Shown here: in pieces, positions 38,460 through 53,400 of the stretch
How the letters are laid out: the number at the start of each line of letters is the position of its first letter
Numbering within the stretch: position 1 is the first letter of the stretch
NCBI GenBank assembly: GCA_016801845.1
Contig: CM028912.1
Coordinates: 8,431,001-8,495,000 of the forward strand
DNA: 64,000 nt
Source of the DNA: Polydactylus sextarius
Lineage: Eukaryota; Chordata; Actinopteri; Polynemidae
Direction of reading: 5' to 3'
The notes under the pieces: model-generated
Told to the model about the DNA's origin: nothing
Seen by the model: only the letters and a program-made list of their open reading frames with translations
Database searches by the model: none
Translations under genes and position numbers: made by a program

Positions 38460-41400
38460 CTGAGAGTGATCTCAGTGGGGGAAACGCTCCATTTCTCCCC
38501 GCTTGTGTTTGCTAATGGCTTCCAGCATCATGGCTCATCATGGTGAGGACTACGTACACACTTATGCACACATAGAAACAATTACACTCTTCAAACCATG
38601 AGCAACTAATTAGACCTTTAACACCGAGGACCAGGACAAGAATTTTCATCCGGACTTTCACCCAAAAAAAAAAAAAAAACTTCTCAGTGGAATTCTGTGT
38701 GGATGTGGTGCTGACAGCGATCCATCATGAATGAGCTCACCCATGAGAGTTTTTTGGACTAAATTAGCGAGGAGGCGGCGTGATTCCAAGGTCTCTTTTC
38801 AATGACTTGGTCGATGTATTGAAATTTTCAAGGTTACGCCTGCTTTCATCTTTATCATGCCGCTCACCTTTCCAGCGTAACATTCACCGTGAAGTCCCTC
38901 TGGAATTTTCCTTTTTTTTTTTTTCTTCCCCTCAAATCAAGTCTAAATACAAGCATGCTCGTCTGTGCGCACGGGCTCAAATTTACAAATCACGTGCTGT
39001 TGCCGCTCGCTGCTAAATACAGTATGCACAGTGAAACATGCTTAAGACTTACTGCAATGTGATTCAAAGCATAAAGTTACAGTCTATCGCTGTAGCAGTT
39101 CAAAGCTTGATTTAGACTCACTGCTCTCACTTCAGCATCTCCTCAACTTTGTTATGGCCCCAGGCTGCCTACAATTGTGTGCTGATAGTGTATATAATGT
39201 AGTTCCATCTCACATCTCCAAGTTCAGGGGCACTTGCTTCTCCCACATAATAAGCCGGCACCCTCAGAACATCAGGAGGCCCTGGGCAGTGCTATTAAAC
39301 TGTTTTACTGGAGAAAAGATTCTTGGGTACATCTGTGTCTGTGAAACCCTCAAGCTTTATCCAGCAAATTCAAGAGAGAAGAATATATTCCGATTTAAAA
39401 CAGAAGACAGAATAAGGAATGTGTGGGTGCAAGTACAAGTACATAAAGAGATGAAATAAAGATTTATGATTCTAAGCAAGATGTCAAAAAATTGCGCAAG
39501 ACAATCTGCAATAGACGTCACCGAGACTCAAAATTAATGTTCGGCAGAGAGGGATTAATTGATTCGACTCTACTTATGAAAATTATGCAAACTGCAGCGC
39601 TTAATCACATTAAAAACATGATGATTGTGTTTCCATTACCAGAAATGAAACGTTATTTATCGAACGGCGGGGGAAAAACAGAGAAGGAGGGAGCATCCAG
39701 GATTCAGCTGATGAACCGTGTTAATCACATCCCTTTTGGAAACTAAGAGGAAAGATAATTAAAAGGTAGAGGGAGCGATTCGGATCCAATACACCTCCAA
39801 TTCTACATCCAGTTCCAATAGTTTTTTTGTTTGTTCTTTTCGTTACATTCAGTGACTATCTCCTCAACGGTCCGCTGCAGTGCCAGTGGCGTAGTCATCA
39901 CAAACTGGTGTTGTGCAACCAAATATTGTTCAGATCCACAAAATCCTTCATCGTGAAGCCATCTGAGAAACTTTTCATAGGTAACAAATGTGTCCACTTG
40001 AATTTCAGGGAGATAAAATAATAAACATGAGCTGTGAAATGATGTAAAACAAACACGTCTTGAACGTTTCATTCGTTGTAAACACGATTCAGCTGAAACA
40101 GATATAATAAATAACAACAAACTTTAGACTTAATCCTAATTACTAACAGCACAGTAATATAGAGATATTATATGTTTTTGACTATTATAAAGTTATAGCC
40201 ACTCAATTTATTTATAACACAGTAATTTAAAATGCTAGTGGTGGAGTCTGTCTTTCCTTTGCTATATTCACATGTACAAATGAATTCTTTAAAAAAAAAT
40301 TATGCACATAATCTTAACTTTTTTGCATTTCTGCCAAAGTGTTTGCTGTCACATTTTCTGTTTTATGTCTCTATCAACCAGTACTTAAATCTTAAAAACT
40401 ATAATTTTTTTAAATGATCAATACTGGTAGAATTGTTTTACTATATTACATTTAAAAAAAATTAAAGTTCACCATCCTTTGGTATTACCTTTGTAGAGGT
40501 TTTTGGGCAGCTGGCAGGTGTGGCCGCAGCCGTTAGAGCAGCACTTTTTAACGGCCGAACACTCTCCATCTTCCTCGCAGCTCTCCACGCAGGCCGCCGC
40601 AAAACCGCTGGCCTTCTCCGGGGCGGGACAGTCACCCTGCTTCACTCCCTCTACTGACTTCAGGAACTCACAGCTCGTGAGACACTCGTAGTGCTTCTTG
40701 GGAAAGAGGGGCTAAAAGAGTGGGGAGATGGTGACAAGAATAAAAAAAGAGGAGGAGGAAGAGGTGGAGAGGAAAAATACATGTCAGATTACTTTTTTCA
40801 GACCAACCTGCCTGGTTGCAAACAGGCAGCTCTGTGAGCTAACAGGGATTGTCCTGTTTACATTTCAGCCTATGACTCACTGCAGCAGCGAGTACATTAA
40901 ACAGCTTTGATTTAGCGTCACAGAGTGTCATTACTGCGCAAAAAGAGTTACTTCACACTCTCCTCTCAAACTTTCCTTTGAGAGGAACTTTATTGAATTT
41001 TCCCACCAACCCCCGAAAGGCTCGGGCATTTCTTGTCTTTGAGGGCCGAAACGTTGCATTCGGTGGTAGTGACATACCTCGCATAAATCCTGGCACTGGT
41101 TTTCCTTCAGGTCCCAGGATTCCTTGCAGGGCTCCAGGCACTGTGAAGAGAGAGGAGGGTGTCATTTCTTCAAAGAGACAACCACATCAAAGAGCCGCCG
41201 CTGTAGAGATGGAGCTCTCTGTGCACAAGCGCTGACTGGCTAGCTGGCACACACCTTGCTTTGCCACTTCCTCAACAACCAGTCACACATCTTTGTGTTA
41301 CAGATGCTTCACTTAACTTCCTACAAAAGCAGGAACTGACCGTTGAGCAGACACACCCTTAGCGCTGCGTCTAGAAATGAACTGATGCTTTGGTTTCGCA

Positions 41401-44400
41401 TGTTTTGGGCCTTTACAGATTCTTTCTTCATACTTGAACATTTCTAACCTCCCATTCTTTACCTCATTCCCATCCTGCCACTTCTCTTGCTCATGCCTGG
41501 GCCTGATACACTCTGGCACCAACACTAAACTCTCCTCACTTCACTATGCTGAGCAAAGAGAGCGCTTAATAAATGATACACTTGGTTTAATGTTCTTGGG
41601 ATTCCCTTTTTTTAACACGTGGAACAAATTTACTGAATGTTTGACATAGGCATGGGATAAAAGAAAACCCTCAGCATGAGTGCAGCTCAAAGTCATTTTG
41701 CCAAACATAATGGGATGATAAAATTTTAAATGAAAGTTTACCAATCTAGTCAAACCCCCCCCCCCTCACTTTAAATACAACAACTCACCCCGAACAAATC
41801 AAATTCAATAAAAGTGAAAGTAATATAACGCAAAAGTCCACGCATGTCCAATGGAATCAGACAGATGCTGCCGTAGGGGAAAGGGAACGTGTTCAGACGT
41901 AGGGGGGGGGGGCTTAAAATGAGCCGGGGGTCTTATGTGCTCCTGTTGCTGGCCACTGGGAGCTTGTGTGAAAGAGAAGAGCAAGCTCAGTCAAAGAGAC
42001 AAACGGCTGCCAGGCTGCTTCTGTGCAGCACTGGGGATCGGCCCAAAACCACACCAACCAGAAACCTGCCAAAGTCACTCATTCAACTCCATTTAATTTA
42101 GACTCCTGCACCAGCTACAGCACTAAGACAAGGCACTGCAGTAAATTTTCAGCACATTCACCTACATTCATCATCGGAGACAGCTCAATATGTCGGTCAG
42201 TGACAGGAGGGGAGAGAGATATAATAAAGGCGATAGACAATCAAATGTTGTGTAAGCTACAGCGCAGGAGAGTGGTTAATTGAGGGCGCCTCCTGTAGAA
42301 TTACTGTGAATTTAACACACACACACAAAAAGTTGCTGTAAGAAATTTCACATCTCAGACAAAAGGCCAAGTTTGTATTTATGACTCTTTAATTCACTCA
42401 TTAGCCAGCTCTGTCATTATTATGCCATTGCCTGTGAAAAGTTTATTTGCTTTTTATGGAGTGTGGTGGACGGGCGCATGATGAAACATAAACCTTGCTT
42501 CTGGTGGAACATGCTGCAATCAGTACCAAGCACACGCCTGCCAGCGGCCAATTACACTCAGCACCGGCTCTCCGCCTCGCTCAGCCTCGTTTCAGGCAAA
42601 CCAAGATCCCTGTGCAGACAATGTGTTGAGTATTAAACAGTCAGCTTTTCGGTACAGAGAGGGTGGGGGTCGGGTGGTGGGGGGTAAGGAAAAAAAGGGG
42701 TGTTTTCTTAATTACTTCACAGCAATATAGATATCACTTCGGTGATATAAAATATAATGTGTCAGAAGTAAAAAAAAATTGGACACCTCAGAGGGAAAGC
42801 ACATAGTTATGACAGATGATCGCTCCAAAAGAAACTAATGCGGTCTCTACAGAGCTGATCAGGTGAAACCACTGTAACACCTCCGAGATTTAAGATGACA
42901 TACGAGCTGAATTGGACTGTCCAAGTTATGTCTCAGCGTCTAGAGAGTCTCTGCAGTTTCATCATCATCATCTGCTATTAATAATGCGACGACCTTATAT
43001 CATTAATTCTGTTCTCGATTGTGTCCTCGGAGAGGAAAAGCTGCGGCGTAGACGGGCAGTAGCAGCAAAACTTCCAACATCCTGGGGCCTCACACAAGCG
43101 CTGCGCGGGAACAATGAGGTCTTGAGGCAGTCGCTGTGTGTGTGCGCCACGCACCAACGTCTAAAGGACATTCTGCCAGTAGACGCACATGTTAAAGCCC
43201 TCAAATCCCCTCTACAAATCACTGAACATACATGCATAAGCCCCGGGATCAAGCTCATTTTACTCATTGAAAGATCTTGTGTGTGCACGGACTGAATGCA
43301 TTCCACTGGCTTTTTTCTTAGGATGAATCTTTTTCTGGTTCAACACAATCACAACTACACAAGTGAAAATAGAATCATCGTTACCTCGAGACACTGCGGC
43401 TTGCGTGCCAAGCAGCATGAATCAACACAGTACATTGCGTACTAAGGATATTGCAACACAGATCAGAATGCTGGCTGTGTGTTTAGTGTCATCTCACCCT
43501 CGCAGTCCCAGTTTTTTTTCATTTATTTATTAATTTTTTTCTGAACTTCTTCAGGGCAAAAGTTCTTAACTAAGAAAAACTGCTGAAGGCTGTGTTCACT
43601 AAAAAAAAAAAAAAACATCTTTTGCTCAATAAGCAGACACATCTTGAACAACGTTGTTTAAAAAAAAAAAAAAAAAAAAAAGAAAGATAAGCATTTGTGT
43701 CGAGGCAGTGATAGCTCCTTGCAGGTGTGCTGAAAACTGACAATCTGTCATCGTCTCGCCCCGACCACACCCACAAACTGACATTTAAGCAGTGAAGAGG
43801 AGGACCGACGACAGATGTCTTGCCAAAGCAAATAGGACTGGTGGATATAATTACAAAGGTGCTCTCATCAATCAAGTGCTTGATTCCTATTTACACAGTT
43901 TGGTGCTCAATCTAAACCATAGAAGTCATGCTGCCAAAAAGAAGAAAGCTTGGGAAAGTGCCCTAGCATATTTTTGATAAGCCCTTGTGCAATTTTTTTG
44001 GAAGGGGTGGTTGGGGTCTGCCATCTTTACCCATAATCACTCTATCTCCCTCTACTTATAGATGCTGCAATTTCAAAAATATGTTCCCCTTCATGGCCTT
44101 TAGTAAGTGAGATTTTTTTTTTATCAGAAGCCAATTGGAATAAACTAATAAACATTAAAAAAAAAACACTTCGGAATCATATGTAAAACTTATGGCATGT
44201 AAAAAAAAAAAATAAATGGAAACAAGTCAGGAGATACCTGTGGTCTAACAGCGAGTATTAGTGGGATCCCAAGAGACTTGGATCCCTTAAACATTTGCAC
44301 ATCTTGCACCGCCAATAGCTATCGTAGCTATTTGACTTCTGAGATCTAATCTGGGAAAACACACCATGGAACAGCAGAAGAGAACATAATTGAGCTGGAC

Positions 44401-47400
44401 AGTGTATCTGCCGAGTCCGGGTGCCAACGTCTGGGTCTCCCTCAAGCAAATCTCTCACGCTGGCAACACAGCTACCATCTGTCTGAATAGCGTAAGGAAT
44501 GCATTCACTTACGTGATGTTAACATATTTCAGGACAAATTTCAGCTAAAAAAAGAAGAAGAAGAAGAAGAAAGACATGGATGCTTTTGCTCTGAGGTGTA
44601 AACAAGAGCACAGGGTTGTTTCTGTGGACTTGAGCTGTTAGACCCAACAAAAGTGGCTGATTTCCCTTTTGTCCTCTTATCTTCCTACCCAATAGTGACA
44701 CATTCTGCATGGTTAAGTAGGAACATCCATAGCGTTCTTTCACTCCCCATTTCACGCCGTAATAAAACGCAGCAGTTGTTACTCTGGGGGGGACCCTGAA
44801 AGGCATTCTGTGGGGCCGATGAGAGAGTCAGGCTGAATGGCAGCCAATGCCACAACCCATCTTCAGTTTGTCATGGCTAGGACGAGGCAGGGGGTAGGTA
44901 GAAGAGGGGGGGCAAAGAGGGGGGAGGAGAGTAAAGGAAGCAAGATGGGGGGTATGGTGGTGGTGGGGGAGGCTGGTTGACTTATCTCCATTGGAAAAAA
45001 AACAACAACAACAAAAAATGTTTTCTGCCCAATGTGACTGAGTGGAATAACATAAAATATGAAAAAGTGCACACACACAAAATGTCACGCAAGCATTTTG
45101 TCTTAGTTAATGAAGCATGAGCTGCTACCAGTCAGGATCGCCCCAGGCTTAACAATACGCACTGTGTACAAAATAAAAGATGGGCCATAATTCATAATAG
45201 TGCAGATGACATTTTCCTATAATGCCTGAACATATTTGTACAATCATGGGTGGAGGAGGAGGGGGGCATTTATGACCCCTCCTGTTATTTTGTAAATTAA
45301 ATTTAGCAGAAACACAAAATGAATAAGCCAGAACATGAGACCACCTATCCTTCCCCTACATCTACACTCTGATAAACTCCACGCTTCCCTTGTACATTTT
45401 CTACCTGTTATCCCTGACGCTCACTGATGACATCTGAGAGCTGAAAGTATCGATCCAAGATCTGACCGACAGCGTTAAGTTCCAGAAGTGCCAACAGATA
45501 TTTACAAGGTGCCTTTGCTGCCTCTCAGGATGGAGCCACAGCTCTCAGCTCTACTAGGGGACAGACGTGGAGGGGTTGGGATCTGTAGCGTTGATCACAC
45601 ACACACACTGTAAATCTCTTCCCCAGTCTCATTGAGTTATGGCTATTTTCTGCTGCCCTGGCTCTTTTCACACTCCCAATGACCGGACTCAATTATTCCA
45701 GCCGCTCTTGGCTCTATCGCTCATATCTCTCAACACCAACCAACAGCAAAGACATTAGACTCTGCTCTCTTCTCTATTAAAACAGGCACTTACTCCATGT
45801 ATTGACTCACCTCTCACTCTATTTCACTTTTATTTGGCTATCGTCGTCTCCCCTCCACTTTCCCCAGTTTTTCCTCAGTTCTTATCTCCTCTCAGCTTGT
45901 CCTCGTCTCTCACTTTCAGACCACGTCCGCTCTAATCCACATAAATTTAAAAACTCATCTTTTCCCTCTTTTTTATTTTTTTTGTTGGCTTTCTGTCTGC
46001 ACTAAGCCAACGTGTTCATACTCAGAAAATGGATGTTTTCCAAAACTCTTTCCAAAGTAGATAAATTTGAAAACAGCAGGCTCATGTTGCAGCGCAGACA
46101 AAGAATGAGCTTTTTATCATGTGATATATCTTCCACAAACATGGCCAAGGCACTTACACTTGCCAGTGATGTTATGTTCCCGAAGTTTCCAACTTTTGCC
46201 CGTCATCTTTTTTTCTTTTTCTTTTTTAATGCATGTATAATCCCGGCCTACAGTCTCACACGTAATACGCAGGTGATGTCACCGACACATGTTTTTGTGT
46301 TCAGCTGAAAGACGTTTTGCCCAAAAATCACTTCGAAATTGACATTTAATGAAATGTACCAATCACAGACCGGTGTAAAAAAAAAAAAAAAATACAACAT
46401 AGTCCCAAGAGATATTTTGTAGACTGGATATGAGTTTAGCATCTTGTGCAAACTAAATTGAGTCAAAGATGAGATGGTTGACTGGAAGGAAGTCGTTTGT
46501 TTGTGTATTTGTCAGCAGGATTACACAAAAATTAATGGGCCAGAGAAAAACTCATTCAGTTTATGGCTCAGATCGGGTTTAAACATGGAGATAAAAAAAA
46601 CAGATTTTTTAAGAAATACTGCATGGATCAGGTGCATTTATAGTGTTGACATCTATAAATTTGTACACTTTGGTGCAGAAGCATATTAGATCTGACAGAC
46701 ACTAGTAGGGTTGTTTGGCCTTGGCTGAGGTAGCCACTCTATTGACTGCCATTCTAGTAATTAATCTGCAGATTATTTTTTTGATTAATCATTTTGTCAA
46801 TAAATATTGGAAATGCCTGTTTTAATAATTTGCCAGAATGCAAAGGGACAATTTCAAACATCTTGCTTTCAAACACCTAAAAAAAAAACGTCATTCATGA
46901 CAAAGAAAAGCATCAAATCATCACTTTTAAGAAACTCTAACTGGATGGATGGAAACAATTGATTGATTTTTTTCCTGATACATTCCTATCAACAGACCTA
47001 CTAATTAGTTGAAAGTCTCAGCTCTTCTATGAAGTGAATACAAAGTATTTTTGGGTGTGTGTCTCTACAGGCTCGACAGCTTTGCATTTCAACCTCATTT
47101 CTTTTCAAATTCTTTTGGGAGTGTGACTTTTCTTGGTTTGAAAACCACCAATAAACCCAAAAGAAGAGGAAAAAATAAGCCATTGTTATTGTTTTTCCTT
47201 TTCTTTTGAAATCGTGGGTAAGCTAAGATTTTGAGACTAATCGGACGAACTTTCTACATATAAAGAATTTTTGAATTAATCCACAACTCGAGTCTCCATG
47301 ACTCTGCACTTTGTGTCTGTCGCTTGTTCCCTTTCTCTCCATTAGTTCTCAGAGAAAAGCCACAATGAGAACCATTACTGCTGATGGGGTTTCCTGTTTT

Positions 47401-50400
47401 CTCTCCTCATTCTCATTCGCGGCACACGCTCCGCTTCAAGCTGCCTTACATAGTCTAGATCCAGCTTGGTTTCGATCCAAAGCCACGTCTCAAGTTATGT
47501 TTGATTAAAAAATGCGTGCGTGGCTAAAATCTTCATAGATGATGCCTTGTGAGACTCTCATTACAGATTAACAAGGCTGAAATATATTTCATCAAGAGAG
47601 TAAAAAATCATATGGTCACAATTCTTTCCAACATGTCTTTGACAAGCCATTAAGTTTCAGAAGGAGTGTAAAAAAATATAGTAAGTAAATCAGGAAGAAG
47701 ATATCCCTGTCCTGAACCATTATGAAGTCTAGACAGTATTTTACCCAACCTAACGTGACCTCATACTGAGGTCGGCACATTAGATATTGTGTTTTTCATT
47801 CGTACGCTGGCGTAAATCAGCACAGGTGTGTATCGAGCAGACGGTGGGTTGGATCAGGTAGATCAAAAAGATTAACAGCCTGCTGACTTGAGATGCGAGT
47901 CTGCAACTCTATACGCGGCAAGCTCACACAAGCGCTGATAAATATCACAGAAGGTTTTTCCAACGAGCAGAAGGCCGCTTGTCTAAACGCAGCGCTTTCA
48001 TAACGGATGGTTGAGCCAGTTGAGAATTTAATTCGGTAAAGGCATTAAAGTTGTTGAAAACGATAAGTGTCAACGTTTCAAGGGAAATAAAGAAAGAAGA
48101 AAAAAGAGCCACGCTGATGAAGGGGAACGCGTTTTGAGAATTGCGGTTTGACATTTCACGGAGGGCGCAGGTAAACTTATACCGCAGTGAACACATAAAA
48201 AACAAGAGCTTTAACATGTTGGTGCATTTCACTTGTTCCCTTTGTGATGATGTTTGTAAAGCAAACTGATGGATGTCTTGCTCTCCTCTGTCTCCTTGAA
48301 GGCTCAGGTATCCGAACCATATGGAAATTCAGGATTAGGTGCGATAGATATGATAAGACCTTATCTCTCCTGTGTCTGTTTATCTCTTCTGTCAAAGCTG
48401 GATGAGCTGTCTGCAAAAGCACCTTAAAAAAAACTCTGAATATGTTGCCCACAACTTGAACTTTTCAATTTTTAGAAGTGCTGATTAATTAAAACTTAGA
48501 CGGACACAGAAGTTGCTGAATTCCCCTTATACAAGTGATGACATATTTTCCAAAATCTCCAACTGTTTTACAGCCCTAAGAGGGCCGTGCGCTATGACAT
48601 TGCCAATGTCATAATTCCTTCATATTTACAACCAACTAAAACACTGTAGTATTCCAGCTCCAGTGGGGTGAAGTGAAATGTATAAGTTTCAAGACTGTTT
48701 TGTTTCTCAAACCGGGCTCGGAGACAGTGAGTAACCTAGCAGGTGGTGTCACAGACATTCATCTGAGCATCCCTTTTTAATTATTAATTTAAATGCAGTT
48801 GAGGGTGCAGACAACAAAGAGCTGAAAAGGAATAGCTTGGCAGAAAGTGAGAAGAAAAAGAGGAGGAGCAGGAGGGGCAGTGCATGAATTATACATTTAC
48901 CCCACAATCAGAGGTGCCTGCCTTATTTATGAGCTAAAAAAGCCCACACAGCTCAGCTAGAATTGTGCTTTGTCTGCTGTGGAATGCAATAGCAGTTCAC
49001 TTAATACTTAATGACTCTGAAGTTTCACCCAGACACCCCACCCTACCCCACACACACAGACACACACACACACGTCCGCCCGCTGATGCCCCAGTCCCCA
49101 GCGAGGGCTTCTTCTCTTACAGGTCCTCAGCCATCTCATGTTGTTATGTTCCGCAGTGACAAGAGTCAAAGTTACAGTGGCTGTAACTAGAGCTTCACTT
49201 ATCACCTACCTCTGGGCTCAGTTTACATTTCATGACAATTAGACTCAACAGGATGTATCCATCACGTGGGGTCAGATTGGTGATAAAGAGGCCGGCTGGG
49301 CTTTTTTTTCCGCTATGACGTGTCATGGGAAAGTCAAACCCTCTCCTGTTCTCAGAAAACCAAATCAGATCTGCCCAACACATGATTTACTGTGTTTACT
49401 CCCAAACCATCACACTGAATAATGTTATGATGACAGATGCATAGGAGCAGAGTTGAACAGTAGATCACATGATAAAACACTTCCTCAGTGCCAGATATTT
49501 ATTCAATATGTCTATAAAACTGATTTATAGCAGCAATAATGAACTCACAATTTCCTCGCAGGGGATGAAAAATGCATCGCTGTCATGGCAACGTCAGTCA
49601 CTGCGCACTGAGCAGATAGTAAACAAGATAAAGGATGTCAGCCCCGTTGGCTTGTTCCTACAGTGACTACTCGAGCCGACCCATACCCCCTCCTCGTCTC
49701 GAGTGAAATGAGACCTGGAGAGTCTGTCTCGGTGTAGGACAACAACACGCAAAACATGACACGTCGCTGACGGGAGGAAAGCCGCCCTAATCCCATGCTG
49801 CAGTAACATTCCACCCTTATCTCCGCTTGTTTATTTGAGCCTCAGAAACACTTCAAAATTCACTAATCCTACTTGCCCCTCTTCAGCTGCCACTAAACAG
49901 CTCTGTACACTCACAGTTCCTGTTAGCATCTTTGCACTGTAAAAAAAACTAAAATTGAGAAATAAAAAGCGATATAACGCATTGAAATCGCTCGTGGTGT
50001 ATGTTTGATTTCTCTTTATGTGCATTTCAATCGCTGCAAACTGAGGCTCTACAAAGAAAGAGCAAACCTCTGCGAGCTGAGTGGTAAGAGTCTTAGATTT
50101 ATCCTGCTGCAGGGGAATAAACAAGGAGATGAAAAGAGATGCTTGATACAAGTACAGTCTGCAGAGCTTAAGTATAAATTACTCAACTGAAACAGTCAGA
50201 GGCTAAGAGAATGGTCAATCACTGCATCTGACACACTTTTTTTTTCTTCTTTTTTTTGTCTTCCATCGCCCTGAAAATGTCACACACAATCTGTGGGATT
50301 TATCTTGCAGGATGCAGCAGCATCGAGCAGAACTGGAATAAATTGAAAAGCCGAGTACATCAGCTTTAAGATTCTTACATTCTAATCTTCGCTTCCATTG

Positions 50401-53400
50401 ATGATTAATTCCACTGACTGTAACTATACGTTAATGTAGACGACAAATAAAGCTGCAGGGAATGCTTCTTTGTTTCCGGCACATGATGGGAAGGAGAGGG
50501 CAACAAAGTCAATATGATCTGCATGTAGCAGTATACGATGCTCAGCAAATCAATGCTGAGAATGAAAGTAAACACTCGGACGACGGCAGATTGTCTCAGT
50601 GTGACTGGTCATTATTGCTGAAAGAGGATTTCACAGCAGCTTTGATTACATTAATCCTTCAAGAAAATGCAATCCCCTCTGACAGGGAGAAAATGTTAAA
50701 GCAGGCTATCTGTGGAAAGCTTGATTATCTTCAAAAAAAATTAATGACCGCTATTCAAAGGAGTCCTCTGTTTTGTTTTGTTTTTTTTGTTGTTGTTTGT
50801 TTGTTTTTTTAGGGAACGATAAAAACACACAGGTCGGTGTGTGTGTGATAGCGAGCCTGTTTCCTCGCAGACAGTTTCCCAGAGCGCTCATCACTCACAT
50901 ATTGTACACACAGCATTTCAGAGAGAGCAGCTTTCACCACTGAAGAAGTCTAAACTGCAGTTCCACAGTTGCCTCCTTTCCTGTGGCCACGTTCTTTGGT
51001 TTTTTTTTTTTTTTTTTTTTAGCTGTGGGGGTTTTCATTCTCTGCCACCCACCATGTGAATAATGAGCTCCACAGATAGCAGCCAATGAAGCAACCCCCC
51101 CCCTCCCTTTAGCCAATGAAACTTAACAACCATGTCCAGATCAGGTCCTTCCTGCTGGGACTGACCAGCCCTGCTTCACACTCCTCCGCCACCCACACAT
51201 ACACGAGCACTAACACTCACAGTTGCCTTAAACTAGATAAAATACCAGAAGAGAAGCTTCAGACAAACTACAGAGATGTCTTTTTACAAGATCTCCACCG
51301 ACTCAGAATTCTATCGTACATACCGTATATAAGAAAATCAATAGCCAAATGGGCCAGAGTTGTTTCTCACATTTCACACTGTGCTTAGCAGCAACACTGA
51401 CAGGCAATCCAGACCCTTCCCACTTGACAGATTGATTTCTAGTCCAGCTTGCTTTGAGGTGTTGGTGCTGGTAATGTGACTAACACAGGGGAGGTGAGAC
51501 GAACGTCTGGCCTCAACATGACCAAAAGGTGCTTTGAAGTCGGCCTAAGAGCCTAACAATCCCAGCCATGCCCAGCCGTAAACTAGCAACCAGCACCCAC
51601 TTGATCACATCTTTTCAGTTAGCCTCCAAACATTACTGCCTACCGCCAAAAGAAAAGATGACCACACACACAAAAGCCTTGTAAAACTTCACTCTGACTC
51701 TCAAAGAGCTTCGTGCAAAAGTGATGTGAAAGTATGTGCTGTTATTTTTGTTTCCAATTAAGAATGAATAACGAGGCGGCGCTTCTGAGTTACTTTTATA
51801 GGTTCAACTGACCCTGGACCAAAAAAAAAAAAAAAAAACAACAACTGATGGGGAATTTTGGCGTGAGAAAACGTGAGAGGGCTGGTGGGGCTGAGGAGGG
51901 GGAGAGGATTGACAGTGGGCTTTTGGAGACACTTTTGAATGAAACGTAGTAGCATTCCAGTGATTGTTATTCAGGCGAACGGCTCCAAAGCTTCCAACAT
52001 GTGAAGACGAAGGCGCGTGTAATCAAAAAAAAAAGAGTAAACACTTCTTATTCTTGTGGTGGTATGTGGCGTCTCGGAGCGTGATTGGTAGGAAACGGCG
52101 CTCAAAAGAGCCACCTGGGATACGTGAGACTTCTATGAAAGACATGCACGACTCATTGCAGTCAAATGGCAACCAGACAATGATGCTTTCCAAAGCTTTT
52201 CCCTCTGCAAAGCCTCGATAAATACAAGTGCAGGGATGTGGCTGGTTCATAGAAATGTTAGGTTAAGTCAACATCCTGTTACTAAAAGATGTTATATTAC
52301 CAACCTGTGTTTTAATTCTCTTCTGTTAAATGATCACCTCTAATTCATTGAGTGCTCAGTCTCAGTGGAGGAAAAACGACACTGATCTTTAAAAAAACAT
52401 AAAAAAAAAAAAAAAAAAGGTCCAGGATATTCAGTATGTTTACAAGAAAAATATTACACTATTCTTCCTCAGAAATTATAAGTGATGGACTCGTTCCAGT
52501 GACTCACCACAGGCCAACTTATCCAGGCATAATGCACATGTCCTTTCTTCTCTTCCCTTCCCTGAGAGAACTTTGAGTAATGAAGTGTGCCGCTTTGTTG
52601 CAGGCCGACATTTAGCTGCCTTAAGTCAATCCTAGCATTTGATTTGGAGCTTGGATCACACCCATGGGGAAAGCAAACCCTGCTAATATCAGCCATGCTC
52701 TGAATATGTGGAAAGCTCTTTGGCTGCTCCTGAACCCTCTCCCATGCACATGCACACAATCTATTTTCTTTTCACCAGCAGAAAAAGAGAACACCCTGGT
52801 TTTTTTTTTTTTTTAAACTTTCAGGGAACACGTCCAAACTTCTCAAGTGGGAAGCCCTTAACAGTAGGGAGACATAATGACAATAGCTCATAGAAAATGC
52901 CTGCTGTCTCTTCTCCTGGCGTCTCCACGCTGAATGAAGTTTGTCTTCTAGTCCAGTGTTATGGCATGATAATGACTCCCCAGCTCTCCAAATGCCACCT
53001 CGCTCTGCTCTAGAGTGAGGGCAAGCAGGTTAATTACCATGACAATGGGGACACTGAGAGCGGGGCCGACTCTGGACACTGCATACGAAATGACCGCCGT
53101 GACTTTCTCATTACAAATGGAAACAGGAGGCTTTGATTTCCTAAAAATGCAGACAGATGGACGGGGTCACAGCATCTTTGTCTAAATTATTAGGCAGCCC
53201 TTCCTCACATTTTCTTCACAGGCAGGGAGCTCTCGGTGGCTCTTTTTACCAAGCTCTGGGTGGACAGGCCTTCTGCCCTAACGCGCTCCCTGGGAGCCAC
53301 TGCCTTTGTCTTCTCTGTTTGACTGTGTGCTCTTCATGAAGTGAAGAGGCTAATCAGCGGCTGTAGAGCTATTCACTGGGAACCACTGTACAGCATGGGC

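Larger units (their letters stand above)
36234..40488 (-). other. anos1: anos1 intron 4 (4.3 kb)
   Basis: Separates the WAP exon from FnIII-1. It contains CA repeats at 37459-37483 and 38429-38458, CT-rich tracts at about 36571-36590 and 36770-36791, a short GAA run (38283-38297) and poly-A at about 38664-38680. No extra exon or clear transposon was found. Confidence 0.8.

Noticed and set aside
41755..41911. C11 run followed by a G10 run as a possible hairpin or quadruplex element
   Set aside because: The runs are about 140 bp apart with no other complementarity, single G-runs do not make a quadruplex motif, and homopolymer slippage explains both.
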